Source of the DNA: Candidatus Heimdallarchaeota archaeon
GTDB lineage: Archaea > Asgardarchaeota > Heimdallarchaeia > Heimdallarchaeales > Heimdallarchaeaceae
Assembly (NCBI GenBank): GCA_016839945.1
Contig: JAEOTE010000090.1
Coordinates: 67,414-108,398 of the forward strand
Direction: 5' to 3'
DNA: 40,985 bases
Below are positions 8,513 through 16,337 of this stretch, one piece after another. The notes under the pieces are model-generated. The model saw nothing but the letters and a program-made list of their open reading frames with translations. It had not been told where the DNA came from and searched no databases. Position 1 is the stretch's first letter. Each line of letters begins with the position of its first letter. The position numbers were made by a program, and so were the translations under genes.

Positions 8513-9150
8513 TTATTATGAATAGTGGAATTGTAAAGAAAACCGGATTACTGGCAGTTTTATTTTTACTTGTAGTTATTCCGTTTACAAATGCATCAAT
8601 GGCAGAAAATAGTACACCAGTTCCTACTGATAATCATATAAATCAAAGTAATGTTATACAGGCTTTTAATGGTAATATCTCATCAACCTATATTGTTAGA
8701 GGTGACACAATTAGCTTTTATGGAACTGTCTTAAATTATGGTGACTTAAATGCAACAATTTTATCATTTAATGCAGAATTTGTTCATCAGGAAGAAAACG
8801 ACCGATTTAATAGACACTATTCGGTAAGCATAGATGCAGACCATAGAAATTTAGGCCCTGGTGAATCATTCACTGGAACATTGAGAGACGAAATAACAAA
8901 TCCTCAATCGTCATATAATGTTACAATATATTTTGTTGTAGAAGATGTTTATGATGCTAGTACCGAATTTGGAGCACCAGCGTGGAATTTTACAGCAGCT
9001 GAAAATATTGCAGTTACAGTAATAGACATTACTAGTCCTTCAGGCATAATAATAGGTGTAGGTGTCTCTTTCGCTGTTATCGTAGTGGTTATAGTTATAT
9101 TCATTCTTTATGGCTGGTTGAAAGAGAGATTCACAAAGAGAAAGCACTGA
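8509..9150 (+). CDS. Secreted protein with CARDB-like ectodomain and C-terminal anchor
   Basis: The function is not recognised. The 213-residue protein has a signal peptide (MNSGIVKKTG followed by a LLAVLFLLVVIPF core). An ectodomain of about 150 residues (about 30-180) has the pattern GDTISFYGTVLNYGD, LGPGESFTGTL and YNVTIYFVVED, resembling a CARDB/NEW3-type beta-sandwich with Asn-X-Thr sequons. A transmembrane helix follows at about 182-203, then the basic tail KERFTKRKH. The ATGA overlap with subunit E implies translational coupling; an alternative ATG is at 8518. A surface beta-sandwich protein coupled to an ATPase stalk gene is unexpected, and no functional link is known to me. Confidence 0.65.
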   Translation: MIIMNSGIVKKTGLLAVLFLLVVIPFTNASMAENSTPVPTDNHINQSNVIQAFNGNISSTYIVRGDTISFYGTVLNYGDLNATILSFNAEFVHQEENDRFNRHYSVSIDADHRNLGPGESFTGTLRDEITNPQSSYNVTIYFVVEDVYDASTEFGAPAWNFTAAENIAVTVIDITSPSGIIIGVGVSFAVIVVVIVIFILYGWLKERFTKRKH

Positions 9151-9157
9151 TATAATC

Positions 9158-9622
9158 TTAGATTAGATTTATCAACCACCCTTTTGGTAAGAATACAATT
9201 CCTTCTTTTCTTAATTTGATTACTATTTTCTCTAATTCTGCGAGATTAATATTGAAATTTGAACAATGTCTTATAAGCTCATCAAGTTCATTCGTTTCAC
9301 TTTTTTCAAGAATTAAAAGAACAGTGTCATTTAGTGTTGCAGCTTGTAAATCTAACAAAGGTGTCTGCTTTTCTTCATGTTTTTTTACTAATTCCATTAT
9401 AGAACTTTCAGCTTTATCCGCTAGTTTAAAGAAATCTACCGCAAGAGAGTCAGAGAGTTGTTTTGATTTGAAAAAAATATTATTACTACTTTCTTCAGAT
9501 AGAATTGCTTCTCTTGGAGAATACGTTACTATCCTACCACAATTTCTACAGAATCTAAATTGATGTTGGATTGGAATATCATTAATAACTTCACAGCTTG
9601 TACATCTGAAAATTACTTTCAT
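9158..9622 (-). CDS. Zinc-ribbon protein of unknown function
   Basis: This 154-residue protein has an N-terminal zinc ribbon (CTSC at residues 7-10, CRNCG at 25-29) followed by a Glu/Leu/Lys-rich helical region with no membrane segment. The last 45 residues (NLAELEKIVIKLRKEGIVF) look like a winged-helix or helical recognition element. It begins inside the last 4 bp of trmI (ATGA overlap), so the two are translated from one message. Zinc-ribbon partners of RNA enzymes are common in archaea, which makes an RNA- or protein-binding role plausible but unproven. It converges with the secreted-protein gene, leaving only 7 bp between the stops. Confidence 0.55.
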   Translation of the reverse strand: MKVIFRCTSCEVINDIPIQHQFRFCRNCGRIVTYSPREAILSEESSNNIFFKSKQLSDSLAVDFFKLADKAESSIMELVKKHEEKQTPLLDLQAATLNDTVLLILEKSETNELDELIRHCSNFNINLAELEKIVIKLRKEGIVFLPKGWLINLI

Positions 9623-10428
9623 TTTGTTTCTACTCTAGTCATTTTTCTAGCAAAGATAATAAAACCTGTGTGGCCTATCATTCTAGTTTTTGGTCTAATA
9701 GCTTCAGGTTTAAGTTGAATTTCTCGTTCAATAAGCTCTATTCCAATAATATCACCAAAATAGGATTCTTTGAGTTTTTTGATTGTTTTTTCTACTTGAT
9801 TATAAGTTGGTAAGAAGATTGATAGAGAGCCACTAGCCCTTAAAGAATCATAAGCGTGAGGTACAATCTGCCAAGGATCACCTAAATCTAAAACTATAGA
9901 ATCTGCGTTTTTTTCATCAAATCCTAATGATGCATCTTGTTTTTTAATAGTAACATATTTTTCTAATCTTAAATTCTCAATATTTTTCATAGAAGTCTTA
10001 TATGCATCTTCTCTGATTTCATAAGTATAAACATGCCCATTCGGTCGAACATAATTTGCAAGAATTGAAGTCAAAGCGCCACTACCAGTCCCAGTTTCAA
10101 TTACTTTGGAACCAGGACTTATTCCTCCATAAAGTAGTATTAAACCCGCATCTTTAGGGTAAATAATTTGTGAACTATGAGGAACTTGAGATAGAAGATC
10201 ACTAGGTATTGGTTTGAATATGTATAGAGGTGTGTTTTTACTTGTAAGAATTTTTATCCCGTATGGTTTTCCTATTATATCATCAAATTCAAAATAACCC
10301 TTATGTGTTTGAAATTGTTTTCCTTTTACTGCTTTTGTTAACCATCTTTTTCTTTCGTCTAGAACAACCAAAACATAAGAATCATCAATAATGGCATCAT
10401 TATCATGAAAATTATCACTAGCAGTCAT
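9619..10428 (-). CDS. trmI: tRNA (adenine-N1)-methyltransferase TrmI
   Basis: TrmI uses S-adenosylmethionine to make m1A at position 58 (57/58 in archaea) of the tRNA T-loop, which stabilises the fold. The 269-residue protein has the N-terminal beta-barrel (residues 15-85), a linker with QIIYPKDAGLILLYGGI, the SAM-binding motif I VIETGTGSGALT at about 110-121, the ribose-binding acidic residue in YTYEIRED, and DLGDPWQIV carrying the catalytic Asp. Length and motif order match archaeal TrmI, a homotetramer. It is co-transcribed with the zinc-ribbon gene downstream. TrmY, which modifies position 54 of the same T-loop, is about 2 kb away at 12239-12817. Confidence 0.92.
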   Translation of the reverse strand: MTASDNFHDNDAIIDDSYVLVVLDERKRWLTKAVKGKQFQTHKGYFEFDDIIGKPYGIKILTSKNTPLYIFKPIPSDLLSQVPHSSQIIYPKDAGLILLYGGISPGSKVIETGTGSGALTSILANYVRPNGHVYTYEIREDAYKTSMKNIENLRLEKYVTIKKQDASLGFDEKNADSIVLDLGDPWQIVPHAYDSLRASGSLSIFLPTYNQVEKTIKKLKESYFGDIIGIELIEREIQLKPEAIRPKTRMIGHTGFIIFARKMTRVETK

Positions 10429-10519
10429 AGAATACCCATTAGAAAAAAGAAAAAAGGGATATAAAATTCATTTGATTGCGAGTTTATCAAAAATAAAGAA
10501 AAGAAAAGAGTGAAAAGAA

Positions 10520-11845
10520 TTAGAAGAAACCTTTTTCCTTGAGTATATCTACTAATTTAGGATAACCAATTTCTTCAAGCTCATATTTAACTCTTATAAT
10601 TGGCTTATCTACTTTAACTAAACGGGTAATATCTATTGGTGTTGCTGAAACTACAACATCACAGTCAGTGTTATTGATTGTATCTTCCAAATCCTTTAGT
10701 TGTTGATCAAAGTATCCCATAGCTGGAAGAAGAGTACCAATATCAGGGTAGTTCTCAAAAGTTTCTTTCATGCTACCTACAAGATAAGGACGAGGATCTA
10801 CTAATTCCTTTGCTCCATAACGTCGTGCAGCAACAACACCAGCACCATATTTCATTTCTCCGTGAGTTAAAGTTGGTCCATCTTCGATAACTAATACCCT
10901 TTTTCCTTTTACTAATTCTGGTTTATCAACAAATATAGGTGATGAAGCTTCAACAATAGTGGCATTAGGATTAACCATTCTTATGTTTTCTTCGAGTTGC
11001 ATTACGTTCTTGTAATCTGCAGTTGCAATTTTGTTTACAACAACAACGTCTGCTAGATTTAGTGTAGTTTCTCCAGGATGATAACGAAGTTCGTGTCCAA
11101 CCCTATGAGGATCTACTACTACAATTTGTAAATCAGGCTTGTAAAAGGAGAAATCATTATTTCCTCCATCCCAAAGAATCACATCTGCTTCTTTTTCTGC
11201 TTCCCTTAAAATCGCCTCATAATCTACTCCAGAATAAATCACCAATCCTCTATCAATATATGGTTCATATTCTTCTCTTTCTTCAATAGTAGTTTCATGC
11301 AGATCTAAATCTGAATAATCAGCAAATCTTTGAACGGCTTGTTTTGCTAAGTCTCCGTAAGGCATAGGATGGCGTATAGCTACTACTTTCTTACCAGCAT
11401 TTTGAAGTATTTGCACAATCTTACGGGAGGTTTGAGATTTACCGCTTCCAGTTCTAACAGCGCAAACACTGATTAGGGGTTTAGTTGATTTTATCATAGT
11501 GCCTTTTGTTCCTAACAGAGTAAAAGCTGCACCACAAGCATTCACTAAAGAAGCTTTGTGCATAACATATTCATGAGATACATCAGAATATGAAAAAACA
11601 ATCTCATCAACATCATGGTTTTTAATCAATTCAGTCAGTTCGCTTTCATCATAAATTGGGATACCATTAGGATAAAGAGTACCAGATAATTCCGCAGGAT
11701 ATTTACGATCCACAATATCGGGGATTTGGGTAGCAGTGAATGCTACAACTTCATACATCTCATTATTCTTATAATACGTATTGAAATTATGAAAGTCTCT
11801 ACCTGCAGCGCCCATAATTATTATTTTTCTTCTTTTTGTTTCCAT
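10520..11845 (-). CDS. Cyclic 2,3-diphosphoglycerate synthetase homologue
   Basis: The 441-residue protein matches the cDPG synthetase family first known from Methanothermus, which cyclises 2,3-diphosphoglycerate using ATP. The N-terminal 125 residues form a nucleotide-binding-like domain starting KIIIMGAAGRDFHNFN. A P-loop domain follows with CAVRTGSGKSQTSRKI (residues 127-142), an acidic ILWDGGNNDFSF segment and a VVVVNKI motif like the specificity motif of P-loop kinases. Members occur widely in archaea and bacteria that do not accumulate cDPG, so the substrate here is uncertain. It appears to be a single gene with 80-90 bp flanking gaps. No missing motif was seen. Confidence 0.8.
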   Translation of the reverse strand: METKRRKIIIMGAAGRDFHNFNTYYKNNEMYEVVAFTATQIPDIVDRKYPAELSGTLYPNGIPIYDESELTELIKNHDVDEIVFSYSDVSHEYVMHKASLVNACGAAFTLLGTKGTMIKSTKPLISVCAVRTGSGKSQTSRKIVQILQNAGKKVVAIRHPMPYGDLAKQAVQRFADYSDLDLHETTIEEREEYEPYIDRGLVIYSGVDYEAILREAEKEADVILWDGGNNDFSFYKPDLQIVVVDPHRVGHELRYHPGETTLNLADVVVVNKIATADYKNVMQLEENIRMVNPNATIVEASSPIFVDKPELVKGKRVLVIEDGPTLTHGEMKYGAGVVAARRYGAKELVDPRPYLVGSMKETFENYPDIGTLLPAMGYFDQQLKDLEDTINNTDCDVVVSATPIDITRLVKVDKPIIRVKYELEEIGYPKLVDILKEKGFF

Positions 11846-11927
11846 TAAAATCCCTTATCAATTTCTGTTTGAACATTTAATGGAGTCTTAAAAAATTTAT
11901 GCTTAAACAAACATAAGAATAAGGAAT

Positions 11928-12173
11928 TTATTTTTCGGAGTTTTCAGCTTCTATTTTTCTATTAACAATTTTCTGTAAAACAAATATTGACCCTATTGCT
12001 AGAAAGAGACCAACGAAGGTTGCAACAATTAAAGCTATTTTTTGAGTAGTAGAAGAAGAGTTTCTAGTTGAGAAATAAGCAATTAACATCCCACTAACAC
12101 TAAAAAGAAAGGGAGAAATTAATGCAAAAGCAATCATATATTTAGATATAATTGGCTTTTTTTCTTCAGTCAT
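11928..12173 (-). CDS. Small two-helix membrane protein
   Basis: This 81-residue protein has two hydrophobic segments (about residues 13-33 and 44-65) separated by a Ser/Thr-rich turn, with a charged C-terminus (KIVNRKIEAENSEK). It resembles many small archaeal membrane proteins and carries no diagnostic motif. It lies between the cDPG synthetase homologue and trmY on the same strand. Codon use looks like that of its neighbours and the frame is clean, so it is probably real, but the function is unknown. Confidence 0.55.
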   Translation of the reverse strand: MTEEKKPIISKYMIAFALISPFLFSVSGMLIAYFSTRNSSSTTQKIALIVATFVGLFLAIGSIFVLQKIVNRKIEAENSEK

Positions 12174-12238
12174 ACTAAATAGTGATTGTGTCCGAAGAAT
12201 TAAAGTTTATTGAAAAATACGTTATCTGTGAGTTAGGA

Positions 12239-12817
12239 TTATTTTCTTAAAAATAAATGATGACAAACTATTGTAACAACATGCGATGCTAAATAGTTTC
12301 TTTTTCCGATACTAATGCGCGTAGCACCCATTTTAGATAACAAAGCTTCTTGTTCCTCAATTAAATCATATTGACTTCCTAAAACAAAACATGCTTTTTC
12401 TTTCTGATTGTTTTTTATCTGCAGTTCAGATACCTCTAAACCATCAGGTGTAAGGTAGTATAGTTTTGAGTCTTTTGATAACTTTTGAATTAGATTGATG
12501 AAACTTATGTTTTCCTTAGAAACACCACTTTCTTCTGGTTTTGAGAGAATTTTTATTAATTCCTGTGTTGAATCTACTTCGCTCTTAAGTTCTAATTCAA
12601 GTGAAGAAATTGGTATGATAAAGGCTTGTTGCTCATCAGGGCTAGAAAGATAAAGAATAAAGTTAATTTCCGAATTGAGTCTTCTATTCCATCTGGAAAG
12701 ATTCAAAAGACATCGAGATAGAACATCAACTCTTTCTTGACCACCAACAACAGATTTTACAGTCTTTTTTGTATCTGATTTTATTGTCTGTGATGGAATC
12801 AGGAACGTTAAATTCAT
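12239..12817 (-). CDS. trmY: tRNA (pseudouridine-54 N1)-methyltransferase TrmY
   Basis: TrmY is a SPOUT-class SAM enzyme that makes m1-pseudouridine at position 54 of archaeal tRNA, in place of bacterial ribothymidine. The corrected 192-residue protein starts at MNLTFLIPSQTIKS. It shows GGQERVDVLSRCLLNLSRW, matching the family RVD-cRC segment, and the C-terminal knot elements KACFVLGSQYDLIEEQEALL and ISIGKRNYLASHVVT. The frame is open upstream to 12928, but that extension overlaps rps26e and has no homology, so I placed the start at the ATG at 12817. The gap to rps26e is 43 bp, consistent with a shared transcript. Confidence 0.88.
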   Translation of the reverse strand: MNLTFLIPSQTIKSDTKKTVKSVVGGQERVDVLSRCLLNLSRWNRRLNSEINFILYLSSPDEQQAFIIPISSLELELKSEVDSTQELIKILSKPEESGVSKENISFINLIQKLSKDSKLYYLTPDGLEVSELQIKNNQKEKACFVLGSQYDLIEEQEALLSKMGATRISIGKRNYLASHVVTIVCHHLFLRK

Positions 12818-12860
12818 TGTTTTTTCCTTCTTTAAACAAAAATAAAAAAGAGAAATGGCA

Positions 12861-13136
12861 TTAACCAGATCTTCTTTGATCTTTTGGTCTAATATTAGTC
12901 CTACCTCTATGAATAGAACAAGAAACACAATAATACGCTATTTTCTTTTGTCTTGGGATATGAGCTCCTTCAGCTCTAAGTTCCTTTGCTAATCTATAGT
13001 CTACTGGACTACTATAAATAGTGTATTTCTTAGCTTTATCAGCAGGAATAAGAGCACCACAAGCATGACAATGTTTCATAGTTGCTCTTCCACGTTTTCC
13101 TCCCGATCTCCCACCACTTTTCCGTTTCTTAGGCAT
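12861..13136 (-). CDS. rps26e: Small-subunit ribosomal protein S26e
   Basis: The 91-residue protein has the S26e pattern: a basic Gly/Arg/Lys-rich N-terminus (KKRKSGGRSGGKRG), a zinc ribbon with CHACG at about residues 24-28 and CVSCS at 69-73, and the conserved IPADKAKKYTIYSSPVD stretch between them. S26e sits near the mRNA exit channel of the small subunit. It is known from eukaryotes and from TACK and Asgard archaea, not from most Euryarchaeota, so it helps place the genome. It precedes trmY by 43 bp. Confidence 0.93.
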   Translation of the reverse strand: MPKKRKSGGRSGGKRGRATMKHCHACGALIPADKAKKYTIYSSPVDYRLAKELRAEGAHIPRQKKIAYYCVSCSIHRGRTNIRPKDQRRSG

Positions 13137-13230
13137 TAAATTCTCACCTTCATAAAACTACACCTATCTTTCAAGTCAAATGAGAATTTTTAAATTTGTT
13201 GAAAAAGGAGCGAGTTAATTTTAGTTTAAA

Positions 13231-13605
13231 TTATTTATCTGGAAAGAGTTTTTTCATTGTATTATTGAGATATAAATTTGCCTCTTCCATGAGTTGTTCT
13301 CCAAATTCTGTGATTTCGTAGTACTTTCGATCTATTCGTTCATGTTCATTCCTTAACTCTGTTTTTGTTACAATACCTTCTCTTTCTAACAGATATAGTA
13401 TAGTATAATTTGTAACAGTAGCAGGACTGAAACCAAAACGGTTCTGTATCTCTTGCTTCAACTCATAAGCGTACTTGGGGCTTTCTTTTAGCAATTTTAA
13501 AACCCAAATCCAAAGCAAATCTATGGTTAAATTTTTTTCCAGTCTTTGAAATGCTTTTGATTCTCTAACTCCTTTAGGGAGTTCTGCTTGATTTGGTTGA
13601 CTCAT
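13231..13605 (-). CDS. PadR-like winged-helix transcriptional regulator
   Basis: The 124-residue protein has a single winged helix. LLWIWVLKLLKESPKYAYEL begins the PadR fold, followed by the recognition region RFGFSPATVTNYTILYLLER, the wing with a HERIDRKYYEIT strand pair, and a C-terminal helix EFGEQLMEEANLYLNN for dimerisation. The YYEITEFG step is typical of PadR. It is 66 bp or less from S19 and S26e but faces no obvious target. Its ligand cannot be read from sequence. Confidence 0.8.
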   Translation of the reverse strand: MSQPNQAELPKGVRESKAFQRLEKNLTIDLLWIWVLKLLKESPKYAYELKQEIQNRFGFSPATVTNYTILYLLEREGIVTKTELRNEHERIDRKYYEITEFGEQLMEEANLYLNNTMKKLFPDK

Positions 13606-13664
13606 ACTTCTTAATACGAAATTAACTAGTTTAAAAAATTTCAGTAGAAAAGTTGAGAAAATTA

Positions 13665-14078
13665 TTATTTTAAGGGCACATAAAGAGAAGATCTTGTTGC
13701 TCCAATTCCAGGGGCTCCATGTCTTACTATTTTAGTAGAAGGACTGAACTCTCCTAGCAGATGCCCAATCATTTGAGGTTGAATTTCAACTTCTATAAAC
13801 TCTTTACCATTATACACTCCAACTGTTGCTCCAACCATCTCTGGTAAAATTGGCATATCTCTAACGTGAGTTCTTACTACATTCCTTTGTCCCTTTTCTT
13901 GAGCTTCAATAGCTCTTCTTATATCTTCCAATAGTTTTTTTCTCCTTGGAGTCCAAAATTCTTGGCGAGATAAGCTTCTTCTTCTTCGAGAAGGTAGTAG
14001 GTCTAGTACCTCATCCATACTCATCTGCTTTAGTTCATCTAATGAATGTCCTCTGTATCTGAATTTTCTCGATGACAC
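13665..14078 (-). CDS. rps19: Small-subunit ribosomal protein S19 (uS19)
   Basis: The 137-residue protein has the archaeal/eukaryotic S19 N-terminal extension ([20 protein letters not shown]) and the conserved core: [50 protein letters not shown]. It sits in the head of the 30S subunit next to S13. Archaeal rps19 is normally inside the large L2-S19-L22-S3 cluster, but here it stands alone among a PadR regulator, S26e and a presenilin-like gene, so the cluster is broken up in this genome. Confidence 0.95.
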   Translation of the reverse strand: MSSRKFRYRGHSLDELKQMSMDEVLDLLPSRRRRSLSRQEFWTPRRKKLLEDIRRAIEAQEKGQRNVVRTHVRDMPILPEMVGATVGVYNGKEFIEVEIQPQMIGHLLGEFSPSTKIVRHGAPGIGATRSSLYVPLK

Positions 14079-14164
14079 TGTTTTTCGACCGAATCAATAC
14101 CCCTTGACACTCATTTTAAACCTTTTGATTTTTGTTACCAAAAACCTGATCTCTTTCAATAATG

Positions 14165-15064
14165 TCAGAATGTCAATAAATACAAATCTACTAACCAACT
14201 AAGTCCAACAAGTGCTAAAGTAAAGAAAACTGGAAGTGGAAGACCAGGGAATTTACCATGTTTTAACAACATCTTCTCTGTTACTTTTACTCCAACCAAA
14301 AGACAGATTATGGAACCAAAACCTAAAACCAAACCAAGTTCTCTTGTAAAAAAAGTAACTACAGAGGAATAGAATATGAAATCTCCGATTCCTATAGCTA
14401 CTATTTTTTCATGAATTATGGATTTTTCTGATGTTATTGAAATGTTAGTTTTTTGGAATATCTTACTAATTGGTCCCCTAAAAACAGAATAAATATCAAA
14501 AAGCGAAATAAGAACAATTAAAGTTAAAAAAGTTATATAGTGCATAATTATACCAAATATTGATCCAATAGTAAAGCCTAATATCAGAATAATGGCGTTT
14601 CTTAGAAATTGTTTACCTTTCTCAAAAATAAAAACTAAACATGCGATTATCCCAACAATACTGCCGAAAATACCGAACACTATTTCAGCCCAAAATATCC
14701 CAGAAGAATTTGCTACTTCAGTTTTGTATATCTTAATGAAGTATGCATGTAACCAGAAGACACTTGCTGAAGAAACAAAAAGCCCAAATGAGAAAAATAT
14801 CTTTATGATTTTAAGTAGATTAAGTTTTATAGCTAAAACAATCAATGCACCACTCATTGCTGCAATAGAGACAAGCATAAATCCTTCAGCAAACTGTATT
14901 GAACCTCCTCCGTTTTCAGGAAGAAACAAGTTCATTTTTAAATCTGAGTTTTGATAAAACCACCCTATTAAGTAACTAAGGATTAAAACAGGTAATATTG
15001 CATATTCAATAGACCGCTTGGTCATAAATGTAATTAATATGAATCGTCGAGATTCCACAGTCAT
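14165..15064 (-). CDS. Presenilin-type intramembrane aspartyl protease
   Basis: The 299-residue protein has nine predicted membrane segments, as in presenilin and signal peptide peptidase. The two catalytic aspartates fall in the expected places: SLFDIYSVF (Asp190, the YD motif of TM6, here FD) and GIGDFIFYS (Asp228, the GxGD motif of TM7). The C-terminal PAL motif appears as LPLP (275-278), followed by the last two helices. Archaeal homologues such as PSH cut membrane-spanning segments without the gamma-secretase cofactors. The Leu-Pro change in PAL may affect activity. It lies upstream of and on the same strand as S19, and next to the ECF/DUF4430 pair. An alternative start is at Met14. Confidence 0.8.
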   Translation of the reverse strand: MTVESRRFILITFMTKRSIEYAILPVLILSYLIGWFYQNSDLKMNLFLPENGGGSIQFAEGFMLVSIAAMSGALIVLAIKLNLLKIIKIFFSFGLFVSSASVFWLHAYFIKIYKTEVANSSGIFWAEIVFGIFGSIVGIIACLVFIFEKGKQFLRNAIILILGFTIGSIFGIIMHYITFLTLIVLISLFDIYSVFRGPISKIFQKTNISITSEKSIIHEKIVAIGIGDFIFYSSVVTFFTRELGLVLGFGSIICLLVGVKVTEKMLLKHGKFPGLPLPVFFTLALVGLSWLVDLYLLTF

Positions 15065-15124
15065 TTGTTTTCACCTTATTTTATCTTCTTCCTCTTTTTG
15101 TATCGTTGTTAGGTGTTTTTTCGT

Positions 15125-15547
15125 TTATTGACTTGTATACATTAATTTTATTCGATCTCCATCCTCTACATAGTAATTACTGATACCAACTTCTGAATAA
15201 CTCCATGCATGAAGTTCAGGATTATAATAGTAAAAAGCCCAGTAATTTGGAAATTGCTCAGTATAACCATTTACGCCTTTAACATACACACCAAATGAGT
15301 AGTTAACTAAATTCAATGAAGCAATTTTATTGAAAACCTGAAGAGCTGAATTTCCTTTTGTAGTAGAGACATTATGTTCCTCATAATTATCAAGTTTTAG
15401 CGTTCCATACTCAATAATTGCCAAAACCATAATGTTATCGTCATTGTTGGTTTTTGTTCCATATTTCACATAGAAAAATAGACCCGTACTTAGAAGTACA
15501 ATGCTAAGAATAGCAAAACTTAGAAGAAAGATTCGAGTCTTATTCAT
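15125..15547 (-). CDS. Secreted DUF4430 (transcobalamin-like) protein
   Basis: The 140-residue protein has an N-terminal hydrophobic segment (residues 5-27) acting as a signal or anchor, then one extracellular domain of about 100 residues. NSALQVFNKIASLNLVNYSF, FPNYWAFYYYNPELHAWSY and YYVEDGDRIKLMY fit DUF4430, the small beta domain related to the C-terminal cobalamin-contacting domain of intrinsic factor and transcobalamin. Its start overlaps the end of the ECF S-component gene by 8 bp, so the two are translationally coupled. The likely role is presenting a substrate, perhaps a corrinoid, to the transporter outside the cell. The domain call rests on pattern and context. Confidence 0.68.
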   Translation of the reverse strand: MNKTRIFLLSFAILSIVLLSTGLFFYVKYGTKTNNDDNIMVLAIIEYGTLKLDNYEEHNVSTTKGNSALQVFNKIASLNLVNYSFGVYVKGVNGYTEQFPNYWAFYYYNPELHAWSYSEVGISNYYVEDGDRIKLMYTSQ

Positions 15548-16193
15548 CTTGAATTACCTTTTGTTGAAGTGTTGATTCTTTCTTGGTTTCCATAAAAACT
15601 GGAATCATCAGTAGTTTTATTCCTCTATGTCTGAAAGCTGAAATGATCCATTTGATGGTATTTCTGGTTAAACTGAACAGAGCGAAATTACCTAAGAAAT
15701 GGATAATTGTAAATGGTATCCCCGTGATGAGAACTAGAAAGATGTAATAGGGAGTTATTTGTGATTGAAGAACTATTAATTGAGCTCCTAAAGTTGTAAT
15801 AATGTCATAAATTAATGCAAATAATGAACCAAAAATTCCAAGCTCCCAAAATGAAAGTTTTAGAAAGGATTTTCTTCCTAGACCAGCAATTAAAGCCAAA
15901 CTAACATAACAGAAGAGTTTGAAGAAAATTAAGAGTCCAGCAGAACCATAGATTGAAGTTACAAAAAACTCGTACACTATTGTTATTGCAACAGCTGCTA
16001 TTACTCCATAATAATGACCAAAAAGGAGAGCAATTAGGAAGATCGTTACTGATATAAATTCAATATTTGGTATATAAACTACTATAGCAGATAGAATAAT
16101 TCCTAAGCTTGCTAAAGATGCTGATACAGATAACTTGAGAATTGTTTCTATATTAGCTTTGGACTTTTTCTCTGGAATTTTCCTTCTTTTCAT
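15540..16193 (-). CDS. ECF transporter S component (possibly for cobalamin)
   Basis: The 217-residue protein has about six membrane helices. It begins with the basic cytosolic KRRKIPEKKSK and the ASLGIILSAIVVYIPNIEF segment typical of substrate-binding S components, then IFLIALLFGHYYGVIAAV and a GLGRKSFLK loop. S components bind a vitamin and dock on a shared EcfA-A'-T energising module, which is not in this window and must be encoded elsewhere. Coupling to a DUF4430 protein suggests a corrinoid substrate, because such pairs are known in bacterial ECF loci. The vitamin cannot be fixed from sequence. Confidence 0.72.
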   Translation of the reverse strand: MKRRKIPEKKSKANIETILKLSVSASLASLGIILSAIVVYIPNIEFISVTIFLIALLFGHYYGVIAAVAITIVYEFFVTSIYGSAGLLIFFKLFCYVSLALIAGLGRKSFLKLSFWELGIFGSLFALIYDIITTLGAQLIVLQSQITPYYIFLVLITGIPFTIIHFLGNFALFSLTRNTIKWIISAFRHRGIKLLMIPVFMETKKESTLQQKVIQDE

Positions 16194-16337
16194 TAGTGCA
16201 ACCTATTATTCATGTTACTTTGTTTAACTTAAGAAGACATATGATAATAAATTATTTTCCTTTCTTATCCTATAGTATTTATTTCAAGTACTGGAAACTA
16301 ACTCAACATTTTTGTATATATAAAAGTCTGTTTTCAC

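Noticed and set aside
12818..12928. N-terminal extension of the trmY frame
   Set aside because: The extra 37 residues overlap rps26e and have no family match; homologues start at MNLTFLIP (12817).
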